Shown here piece after piece: positions 38,401 through 50,400 of a stretch of 64,000 nt of DNA. The first letter of the stretch is position 1. Every line of letters begins with the position of its first letter. The translations under genes were made by a program, and so were the position numbers. The notes under the pieces were generated by a model. It was not told where the DNA came from. It was given only the letters and a program-made list of their open reading frames with translations, and made no database searches. Origin of the DNA: Branchiostoma floridae (Eukaryota > Chordata > Leptocardii > Amphioxiformes > Branchiostomatidae); assembly GCF_000003815.2 (NCBI RefSeq), contig NC_049984.1:2534227-2598226 (forward strand), given 5' to 3'.

Positions 38401-41400
38401 ATTTGTTGTCTGATTTTTGACTGGGTTATGTTGTATTGTTGTATTGGATACGTAACACTTAGTGGCAATGATAGTACTGTGACAGTCACCTTTGCCTACG
38501 CAGTTTCAAGAAGTGAACAAGATTTTAGTTTATGATGTCTAAAAATCCTAGCTGCTGTGTTATGCCAAAGAGCGGTTATACCAGCTATACAGATACAGAT
38601 GCAGAATCCAAAGAGATAAATTTGATCAGGCTTTCCCTTTTGGCCAGCCTGTAGTAACAAACCCAGAATGAGTGATGACTGACGTGTGGCTCATGTTGTG
38701 TTTTCCAGGTGTCGTCTCTCTACAAGGATGGAACGATCGGGAGCAGCATCAACATCGTGCTGGTCGGCCTGCTCATGCTGGATGGAGAGGAGGTGAGAAG
38801 GAGGGAATGGGGAATGGATGGATGAATGAATGTATGAATTATGAATGATGGTGGGACTCATGCTGGATGGAGAGGAGGTGAGGATGGAGGGACCCAGGGA
38901 ATGGGGAATGGACTACTTGTGCTGGATGGACTTAGGAAAGGAAGGAACAGGAGAATGGGGAATGGATGAATGAATGAATGATGTTGGTTGGACTCATGCT
39001 AGATGAAGAGGATGCGATAAAGGATGGAATAAGAGAATGGGGATGGATGGATGGAAGGGTGGATGGATGGAATTTGGATGGATGGATTGATGGATGGATG
39101 GATGGATGGATGGGCGGATGGATGGATGGGTGGATGGATGGATGGATGAATGATTAAATGATGGTAGGACTAATGCTGGATTGAGGAAGGAATGAGAGAA
39201 TGGTGAATGGATGAATGAGTGAATAAATGTAGGACTAATGCTAGATGGGACTAATGCTGGATTCCTCATGCTGTGAAATTGAATTTTTTTCTGGTCAGCA
39301 TAGTGTGGAATGATGTAGTGCAATTAAATGAAGATTTATGTTCCTGTGCTGGAGTAAAGGTCACCACTAATACCTCGCCTAATTGCCAGGGCCACCTCTC
39401 CACCTGGCCCAGGTTTGGCAGGGAATCGGTTAGCCACACTGTTAAAAGTTGCCTCCACTCTGATCCCATTTCTGGGACTGTGGGTGGAGGCAAGGCAGTA
39501 AATCATGGAGGAGGGGCTTTCTCCTAGACTGATGCGTAGGACGATGTTTATGTCTCCCCCAAATTGTCTTGTTCTCCTTTTTCTTCAACTGGCACTTAGA
39601 AAAGAGAAACAGTTAGCGTTTCTCCTGACCTGGCCTTCACGGAGTCCTGCTGAGAAACAAGCTGGATCTCGTGTGACTTTCCCAAAGTTGTTTTCATGTA
39701 CCTGACACTTGCCAGAGGAAAACAGTTACATTGTACAAGAACACAACCCTGAAGGTCGTAAAGTCGGAACTTGGCCATGTCCTTCGATGACCTTCAAAGC
39801 AAACCTGCTGTGAAGTGAAGTAGAACTCATGATGTGGCGACCCTCCAAAATCGCAGTCTTGTTTGTCAATGCACCCCACTTGACAATGACATACTGCTGA
39901 AGAGCAGAGTGGTGAAGGTCACTGCTCAAGGTCATAATGGAGTCAGATGTAAGGGTCATGAGTCAGCCCTGGCCTGGCCTTGGGGGCTTGTGGGATTGCA
40001 GGTAGCCATGGAACCAATTAGAAGGTTGCCCTTGCCTGGATAGTGTGAGGGATGATTAGATTTTACAGGTACAAACAGGGTGGGAGGGGGGCATGTGGCT
40101 TTGACACTGACCTTGATTTGTCTCCTCCCCAGTGGTGAAGGTCAAGTGTGAAGTGTTGAACAGAACCTTCCCTTTGGTTTGGGACTTTGGGAGCAGGGGG
40201 GAATTGAAGTAATTGCCAGCTAGATGCACAGTTTGGTTGTTTTAAAACTTTTGTCAGAAAATCATCTCTGATCTTCATGATTGTCTTAAGTACACATAAA
40301 CTTGAATTTGAGGCATTCATACAAAAGTTAAGTATTATGTTCATCTTTAAAACCATCCAGTTTCAAGTCTTAGACATTATGTAAGGAGACAAAAGGAAAG
40401 TAGGGACCATAATGATGAAGTAACTTAAGAGATGCAAGATGCAGAAAATGTCCATCTTGCCTTTGCCCCAACTTTGAGTGGAATAGCCTTCAACTACAGT
40501 GACTTAAGTCCTTAACTTTTGTATAAAAAAGATTCTGCTTATCCAAGAACATTCGTAACTTTCTCTACTGTAATCTCCAGCCAAAAGCCACCCTCACCCA
40601 GTCAGGACAGTATTCAATCAAATCAACTTCATTTACAGTCTGTAATTTTCTAGACTGTTGAAATCTAATTTCTTCAGCTAACCAGCCATATCCTTAACTT
40701 AAGATCATTTTCATCTAACAGCAGGTTTCTTAAGGTGTAGTCGAGACTTTTAAGACGCGGATGATTGCTTGGTAAGAAGAGGTGATTGCTTCTTAAGGAC
40801 AGGACTCTGCAGTTTTGTAAATGAAGGCCGAAAGGTCGATCCCTACCTTTTGTGATTAGAAGCCGACTGATGGTGGTCTTTAATTCAGTTAGGATAGTTT
40901 TAGCCACAAGGTTGCACAAGCTTACCAGTCTGTACTCACAGCTCAGAGGGTCAATTCCTATTTGTTCCCAGATTTTATCTCTTCTATTCCTTTGTCTAAA
41001 ATGTTTGACCACTGTGGCACCATAGAAGGTCTGACAACCAGTTCTCTACAACACTTTCTGATTTCTGTTCTGTATACTTAGTGTCATTCCAGTCCATTGA
41101 TTACTCTAAAAACTCACTAAAATGTGAGAAAAAAAGATAAGATCTCTTTTCTGTACAAATCTGTTGTCAAGGACAATCAAGGGTTTGTTTTCATTCGTCT
41201 TTGAATTAAAACCAATCAGTTTCCGGTCTAAGACGTTTTCCAAGGTGACTATTGGCAAGGACACTTGTCTTAAAGACCAGGTGGTCCTTAAGACACAAAT
41301 CCTTCAACAGGACTAAGGAGTCTTACACACTGCTTTGGTATTCTCCTATCTAATCTTTAGCTGATTCCACATCTTAAGAAGGTTCCATACTGATGCTGTT

Positions 41401-44400
41401 GCCATGGCAAGAAGGAATGTGTAATCCAATCAGGATCAAGTATAGCTTGTCCGTCAATCTGGGTCATCCCAGTCAGGACTGCTGCCTAACCGGAATGATC
41501 TAAGTCCCTCCCTCTCATTGGCTAACAGAAACATCGTGTGACCACCTGTTGAACTTCATCTTTCTTTTTTTTTGGCGCATGCTTTCTTATAAATCTTTTT
41601 TTTTTGTAGACGGTAGACAAACAAGAGATGGGTGAACTGCTAGTTTCCAAACATTCTGTGCTGTGATTAGGTCAAGACCTATGAAATGGCCTCAGTGTGA
41701 GTGGATCAAACCTCACTGTTTGGTCTCCAGGTTGACATCTTGAAAAGGTGGTTGTCACCTGTTATGTCAGTCCTTCAACAAAAATGTGGTGAATCTTGAT
41801 AAACAAAAATATAAACACATTCCCGTTATCCCTGCTGACTTACCGGAATGATCTAAGTCCTGCCATCCCATTGGCTAACAGAAATGTCATGTTACCACCA
41901 ACATGTCATGTTCAACGTCATCTTAATTCTCTTCTTTTTATATATTTTTTTACAAAAATGTTTGTAAATCTCCTCGATAAACAAAAGGATAAACACATTC
42001 CTGTTACCTCCCTAGGATGGGCTAAACATCAACCACCACGCTGACCAATCGCTGAACAGCTTCTGCCAGTGGCAGTCGTCCCTGGACATCATCAACGGCA
42101 CGCGGCACGACCACGCCATCCTGCTGACGGGACTCGACATATGCTCGTGGAAAAATGCTCCCTGCGACACCCTAGGTTGGTGATGCTTTCTCTTTCAATG
42201 GTTTTGAGTAGGTGGGGGGATGGGGATGGTGCAGGTTGATTTTGGGCCCCCTGTTTGTTGACCTTGGTACTGCAGCGGCACGACCACGCCATCCTGCTGA
42301 CCAGGCTGGGCATCTGCTCGTGGAAAAATGCTCCCTGCGACACACTAGGTTCGTGATGCCTCCTGTTTAAATAGTTTTGAGTAGGTGGGGGGGATGGTGA
42401 TGGTGCAGGTCGATTTTGGGCCCCCTGTTACTTGACCTTGGTACTGCAGGATGTAGACACTCTTCTTCTTCTTCTATTATTCAAGAGAGCTGTACTAGCA
42501 TGCTGGCCGTCTTCCCCAAACCCAAAACATAGCAAGTTTTCAGTCCACTTGTTGTGATGACATCCATCTTTATTTGAGCTGAAATTCTTCTTCTCTCCTC
42601 CAAAGACAAGGAAAGAAAAACTTTTGATGATCATGTCTTTTCTCTTTCTTCGCGCAGGTTTTGCCCCGATCAGCGGGATGTGCAGTAAATACCGCAGCTG
42701 TACGATTAACGAGGACTCCGGCCTGGGTCTGGCCTTCACCATCGCTCACGAGTCGGGACACAAGTAAGGAAACTTCAAATACATGTGCTTTTCTTTCCTT
42801 TCCAAGATTCAGATTAGATGGACAGCTATTATTCTCCAAGCAGAGGTTGAGTCTCGGAGATAGACATAATTATACAATGTAGTAGTAGTCAGGAAAATTA
42901 CCGACTACTACTATATCTCCGCAACTCAACCTCTGCTTGGAGAATAGACAGCTATAGGATTGGAAGAAGTGTGGATTGTCAACTTGAACACAGGTGTCAC
43001 ATGGAGAGATCCACTTCAGAACTACTTGTCACATGGTTTTTGAACTTGTTGAGAAAGTCAAGCTTCAGGGCTTGTGCATTTGTCAGTATCAGAATTGTTC
43101 ACTTTGTCACCACATCCTGATCTTTATGTATATCTTCTTTGTTATTGTCGCCAGACAGTTTTTCCGCTGTCTATTGTCAGGGGCTTTCTTTGTGGTTTAA
43201 ATTTACATTGTTAGTTGTCACGGCATACTGTCATAATTCTGATTTGATACAATGCTCTACTATCTACTATCATATCATGTTATTAAAAAGTGACGTATCG
43301 GCTCCGTATGTCTGTCATCGTCTGAAGACGTCACCTGATACGTTCTCCAGGCCCTTGTGATTGTATGTACCTGACATTTAAGGGGTTATGAGATCATCAT
43401 CGTGAAGAATTCTGTTTGGTTAACTTTATGCAGCATTTCCTGCTCTTTCAACCAAACCTGACGGAGGAATATAAAGGATACGGATTCCTTGCCGCTGGTG
43501 TGTTATTAGGAAGTCTGTAATGACAAGGATTTCAATTCTAAAACCCCCTTACGTCTGCATTAGTAGGGGTCTGCACAGGCCTAAAAAATCAACCAAAACC
43601 TTGTTTCTGAACCAAATCTAAAAGTCTGCACCCTGCGCTGTTTCATCAATATGAAATTTCTCTCACATTTTCCATGAAAATGGCTGCTACAAGTCTGGAA
43701 TATGCTAAAATGCTGTTACAGTAATGGATTCAAACTGGGCCTTCTGCGGCTGCATATAAGTGATCATTGCCCTAAAACCTCCTTACGTTTGCATTATAGT
43801 TTGTTCTTAGTATCGTGTTCCCTTCGTCTTAGCTCACAGACAGAGAGACGCTTTTAATGTCTCTGACTGGCAAAAAAAAGAATATAATCCCAACCTACCT
43901 ACCAACACTGTTTTTTCAGGACTGAAACAGAAAACAGAACAATTTTTTTCCTATGCCTCAGTCCTTCATAACAGAGCTTCTTAGTGTCATCAGGAGCCTC
44001 AGGTGTGAGGTGCTACAAGACTCCTTTGTCCTGACGTGTGTTTATAGCTTTAAGAGCATTAGGTTTAGTTCATTAAGTTCAGGAGCACTTAATTTCACTT
44101 GGCTTGTGGAGGTTAAAAGATGTTTCCTTTTGTGTCTGTCCCAATTTGCTTTGGTTGTAACTTCAGACAATAGTATATTGTATTAACAATAGGCGTTGTA
44201 CTGTTATATTCCCCTTAATGTACATGTATACACAATAGAATTTGTAATTAATGGTCTATCAGAGAGAGAGAGAGAGAGAGATCTTTCACAATTGTAGTGA
44301 CTTCTAGCTCTCATCTCTGGCTCTTTGTTTCCTCTCAGAAACCAGTAATGTTCTTGTACTGATTTGCATGCCACTGGTAGTGGTTGCAGTCCCTTAGCCA

Positions 44401-47400
44401 GTAGTTCAATGTGTGTTTGAGAGAGACCCAGCCACATTTAAGAATGCACTACGCATGACATTAGGGATGTCCCTTAGGCCCAACTGGTAGCATCCCTGGT
44501 TCAAATCCTGGGAAGGGCATCTCGGTTGGGGTTGTACCCATCTTTTGGAAGGACAAAAAATGTGGGTCCCATGTTCAAGAAAGTGCATTAAAGGGGAATG
44601 GCTAGCAGCCTATTCCTGTAAAAATATACCCTGCTACTGAAACAGCCAGGAAACCTGCTGACCTATCATTATGTGCCAGCTAGTCACTACATCATACATG
44701 GGTACAAACGAATAAAAGAAGGAACGTACGACATTTTAAGAGTCCACTACGCTTGTCACTGGACAGGGGCACAATGACAACCCTGCGTCCTTGGAACCAT
44801 CACTTTGGAATGTGTCAGCTCGCCGGACGGTTGATATGCTGCGACAGAACCTTAGGGTACTTTACAATTCTCATAATCTACAATTACTCGACTAATGGTG
44901 GTGGCCTAATGATCGGTTAGTAACATAGCAGCCATTTTCTGCCTAAATGGTCCGTTTTGGGGCATGTTTTTATAGCCGTTTAAAGGAATCGTTTAGGTCT
45001 GTCCGCAGTAAGAGTGATGGTATGTTGTGGTAAGGGTGTGGAGTCGGAAGTGAGGAGTTGTTCTAGATTCTTATCGAAAATTCTTCTTAGATTGTCCTTC
45101 AGCCAGGTCAGAGGGGACATGTGAGTTTCTGATTGGTTGATCATGCAGAAAGACAAAAGCCTTTTTTAATCAAGAATTGAAAATGCACCCGAAAACCTTT
45201 TTTTCTGACAAGAATACAGTCAAAACTGTAGACAAGAAGACCACTCAGGGACCAACAATATTTGCCAACTATGCAGACAGGTGGTTACTATAGATGGGAT
45301 TCTTAAAGCCTTTGTCAATGGGAAAGATTATCTAAGAATACCAATTGAAATGAAATGGGCGAGATTGAAATTGATGAATGAAACTGGAAGTCAAAGGTGA
45401 ATCAATTAAGATGTTCATGGATGGACAAGATAATCTGCTGTTCTTTGTACTATAAGTCAACGTCTTAAGTTAACGTCTCAATAAAAGTAGCGATACCTAG
45501 CGCGGCTACTGTGGTTAAGAATTGTGAAGCCGATGCATTGTTGGTAGACACTGTGGCAGGTTTTAAGTGTTTTGTGGAAGCGATCTGTTGGTGGGATGTC
45601 CTCAGATCTTCCGTTCCCTTGGGCCTTCCTTGCGGTCACCATTAATTTCTTATCTGTCGTCTCGAGCCGGGTGTATCAGTTACGCCCGGGCGGTTTCGAA
45701 AGAAACAATCGCTAGGTGTGAAATTTGCCGGCCTCGGACAATAGGCAAGGGCAGGACAGGTGAGCACAGGTGAGACATCAAAGGGAAAGGTGCCTCCACC
45801 TCCTCAGGTGAGAAGGGCGAACAAAGGACAGGTACAAAAGGAAGGGCCGGTAATTAAAGGCATGACAATGGTGCGGATTTGTTAGTGGTGGATTTGAGAT
45901 CATCACTGTCTACAATTGTCAAACCCTCCCTGCGTCTTTCTCCTTACATTGTTGTTGGGAGGTATTCGTTTGAAGATCCAGCTTGTATGTCATTATAATG
46001 TAATAATATCGGGCATATTAATTATTATATATTATGAATCATGTTTTCAGCATTGTTGCTGTTCACCTTTTCATTCCTAATGGCAAGTTTCATTGCAGTT
46101 TCTGCAGTAGGGTACAGAGAGGGGCTGGTAGCCCTTCCTTAACTTCCTAGAACATGGGACTGTCATTTTACATCCCTTCTGAAAGACAGGTGCAGCCCCA
46201 ACCGAGATGCCCTACCCAGGATTGAACCAGGGTCTCCCGGTTACCAACTAAGACCCCATTCACACTCAGAAAAACGATTCGAATAAAACATTTATCCGAA
46301 TAAAAATTTTTCTATCCGATCCAAAATTGTGTTCACACTGCTCTTCAGCAATCCGATTAGTGCGCCCTCAGTCTTATCTGAATAAAACATGAGTTGCGTT
46401 TCACAGATGTATCGCTACGTCTTGTGATAGTTGGCGGTGAGATTCTTCACTTTATTTCTGCACTGGTCGAGGGATTTCTCAACTCCATGCTCCGCCATTC
46501 TTTCGGATATATCTTCATATTACTAGTATTATGTCCCTGTTTTGATGAACCTTCCCGAGCTTTTTCTGTGTCTCCTCCCACCCCCAGATGGAAATATTAA
46601 AGCAGCTTCGTTTGTTACGGTGTCCACTTGGAGAATGATGAAGATTTCCCTTTCTTTCCCCTTATTGTTGTTGGAAGTAAAATACGGTGGAAAATGCTCG
46701 CTGAAAAACGAAGCAATCAGTGTGTAGTGTTTCGAAGTATGACCCCAAGTTCCCGGATGAATGACGTTACACCCCGGAATAAGAGGAATCCTATCCATTT
46801 GCGCGTTCACCCTGCCGAACCGCACGAATCGAGACTCCCCGCGACGCAGTTTTATCGACTTCCCGGAGTTTTACCCACCTCCCCGAGGTGGATCGCGAGG
46901 GATTCGAATCGATGAAATCCAAGTGATTTGGGAGCGTTCATACTGCTAACTTTTATTCGGATCGGGTAGTTTTATTCGGATAACATGTTTTATTCGAATC
47001 GTTTTTCTGAGTGTGAATGGGGTCTAATTGGAACCATCAGTTCAACCAGTTGAGCTATAGGAACATTATCATTCTTAAATCTGGGAACCAACAAGTTTAT
47101 ACAGTACAGATTTGGTGCTTGTTCGCTACCTTATAGTTTAATTGCGTGTCAGGAGTGGATATCTACAATGTTCCTCCTGACCTATACCCAAAACAACTTT
47201 AGCAAAATTTAAATCCAACTTGTCGGAATTCCGCCTGCATTCTTGCCACAGAGGGCGCGATTTCGCCGACAGTTCGCGATTGTTTACGTTCGTGTATCGG
47301 CTTCTGTTCGAATGTGAGACCGGGCGCGCCGAACACGTAACCCGAGTCCAAACCAGAAGGGCCTCCCTCTCAAAACGAATTGCCTGGATTTGTCGGCCAT

Positions 47401-50400
47401 TCAGATTCGTAAATATTCCCACCCGGCCACTCGGCGGCGTGCGGAGAATGCCAGATATCCTGAGAATGGCTGTATGACTTAGGCTGAAGCTCCTCTGTTT
47501 GTGTCTGCCGTAACACAAGCCTGCAAACATGGCCACAAGCATGTAACTGTTGGTGTTGGTACTGGACTGCATTTGTGTTGGACAAAACTGAAAGTCGGAG
47601 CAGTTCGGAAAATTCTGGATCCAAAATGACATTCACTCTTTAATCAGTACAGTTATTTTCAGAATGTCTCTTTTCAATGCTCACACTCCTCTGTTTGTGT
47701 CTGCTACAGTACAAGCCTGCAAACACAGCCACAAGCAATAATTGCACATTGTATACTAGTATATTGTTGGTGGACTTGTGAAGAATGAATTCAAACTGAA
47801 AGTCAGAACAGTTACGGCTTGCACAAGATGAGGAGATCATGCACTCAAAATCACTCCATAATCAATACAGTTACTTCTGAATGTCTCTTTGCAATGGTCT
47901 CCTTCTACTGTTTGTGTCTGCTATAATTCAAGCCACAATCATGTGACTGTTGGTGGTGGGTTGGTGAAGAACAAAGCAGAATGGCAGAAGTACAGTAATG
48001 TATGGTTTCAACAAGATGACGAAGTCATGCATCCAAAACAACAGTCACTCCTCAAATCAGTACAGTTATTTTCAGAATGTGTCTCTGCAATGCTAGCCAT
48101 CCATTGTGATCACAGCCACAAGCTTAAACAGTGCATGTAACAGTGTTGGTGGTGGATTATTTGAGGTTATGGCTTACACAAGATGAGAAACTCCTGCATC
48201 CAAAATGACAATCACCGGTAATTCTGGAACATTTGAACCTCAATCTGTAGTTATTTACAGAATGCGTCCTCTCGATGCGCGGCCTTCACTGCTTGTGTCT
48301 GCTTTGTAACACTAATCTCCAAGCAGATCCTACAATGGCATAAGGTAGTACCAAACTGGCCAAGGAGTGTAGTCAACCAAGAGGTGTCCCTTTGCCAATT
48401 GTAGCCAAACACACAATAAGCCGGCTTCACTCTTCTGCCAGCTTTTGATACTATCTTATGCTACCGTAGGATCTGCTTGGAGATTAGTGTAACTCTAGCC
48501 CATGAACATCACTGCAAGCATGCAACTGAACAAGCAAGCTGCGCCCTCTACAACCACTGGCGAGTGGAGGACGCAGCGCCGCGGCTGCGGGAATTCGGAG
48601 TATTAAACACGTTGCGTAAACTGTGGCGTGTAGTTTCGGGTTTGTTTGGATTTTATTGGAGCTGATCCGTGCATGATGTCCGATGTTTGGGGGTTGGGTT
48701 CGCTCCACGGGTGGTCTGGAGAGGGGGGGGGCAAAGAGTCCAACAGGACTTCTCACTTGTTTTAAAACTTAAAAGTTTGTAGCTGGCAACATTAATGTTT
48801 AAGGCCAAAATGGCTCATCTGTATGGCCATCTTTGACAAGTTTTCAATGTCCAAACAGCCAATTGGAATATAGACTTAATAAGTCTTAAACGACAGTGCC
48901 TTCAACTAAGTCAAAGTATATTTTATAGGAAACTTTGGTTACATTGAACTGTGACAGTTTAGAAACATCTCAAAACTTTAAAGAATTCTAAGCCTATTTC
49001 CTGTAATCCCCAACCGTATAATTTTTGTATGGTGTCATACTCTGTTAGTCACATGTAAATAACAATTTACCAAGAAATTGCATCGTAATCTCTGTCAGTA
49101 CAAATAGTTCACTGAGCCACAAAATGTACCTGTTTTGCAATAGATTGTCACTGTTGATGGAAACAATTCCTTGTCTTGAGGAAAAACATTTTTTCCACCC
49201 AAAGAAGCTACAGTGGGTGGTCGCTTTCTTTTCTTCACCTGTACCCACCTGTTGGCATACCTGGAGGTCTTACAGGACACCTGTTGCATGTATTTGTCTT
49301 ACTGCTTCAAGGATTCTCCCAAGTTTTCTTGTCTTTTCAAAGCTGGCTATTGTAGTTTCTTGTTTCCGTGCCCGCTGGAAAGTGTTCACTGTAGTGTGAT
49401 GAAGACTTTTTCCTTGATAAGGAGAAGGAAAACAGTTATTAAACGTTCAGACCTGTCAAACTGTTTCCTGTTGGAGGCTCTGATTAGGGCTTTCATGCTC
49501 TATGTAAATACAGTCAAACCTGTATTAGGGGCCACCTCTACAGAGGGGCCACCTGCCCATAGTGGCCACTTTTTGTCGGTCCCTTGGGTATTTTATCTAC
49601 AAGTTGCCACCTCTATACAGAGGCCACCTGTCTATAGTGGCCACATTTGTCCGGTCCCTTGAGTGGCCGCTATAGACAGGATGTACATATTACATTTTAT
49701 CTCTGCACTTATCTCCTTATATATTCAGTTGCCTGCAGCTGTATTTGTATATTGATAGTGCAAAAATAGCAGTGATGTTTCTTTTTGATGTGACTTTCTT
49801 GATTTGTTCCTTTTCATTTTCGAAAGATCAATTATTCTTCCAAGTTGTGAGACTAGCATTGTGACAGCTCAACTCGGACCAAGCGTGTCTCGTGTCTTCA
49901 TTAGCCTTTTTCTGTAACGATTTTCATTCTTTCGACTACATTTCATGGTTTCCTCTGGTTTTAACACCTGTGTGTGGAAAAGTGTTGACTGTTTCCTCCT
50001 CAATTTCCTTTTTCTCTTTTCCAATTTCCTGCCGACACGAAGCCCAGACTTTTTGCAGGTGTTCACACCTAAATATGCTATCTAAATATGCTACCTGCTT
50101 TTTGTTCAACTTCCATTTCCAGACAGACGATCCATCTATTTTCTCTTCCAAAGTTGATACTTCCATGGTTTGTTTGGTCTGAAATGATGCTGAAAAGTGC
50201 TAAATAGCCCGTTTAACTCCCTTTGGCTGGCTATATTCCTTGGCCAGCTTTGATACTATCTTATGGCACCGTAGGATCTGCTTGGAGATTACCTAGACAG
50301 CATCTCACTACAAAACCATGCCAGCAATCTGACTATTCCAGCTTCTGTAAACTTCCAGTTCAAGAGGGTTGAGCCCCTTTATTGTTCTCCTGTTGTTCTT

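Noticed and set aside
38793-38877. Extension of exon C to the downstream donor copy
   Set aside because: A TGA occurs in frame shortly after the first donor.
47138-47632. 164-codon minus-strand ORF
   Set aside because: Half of it is a unit of the tandem array at 47480-48300 and overlapping frames are open on the + strand.
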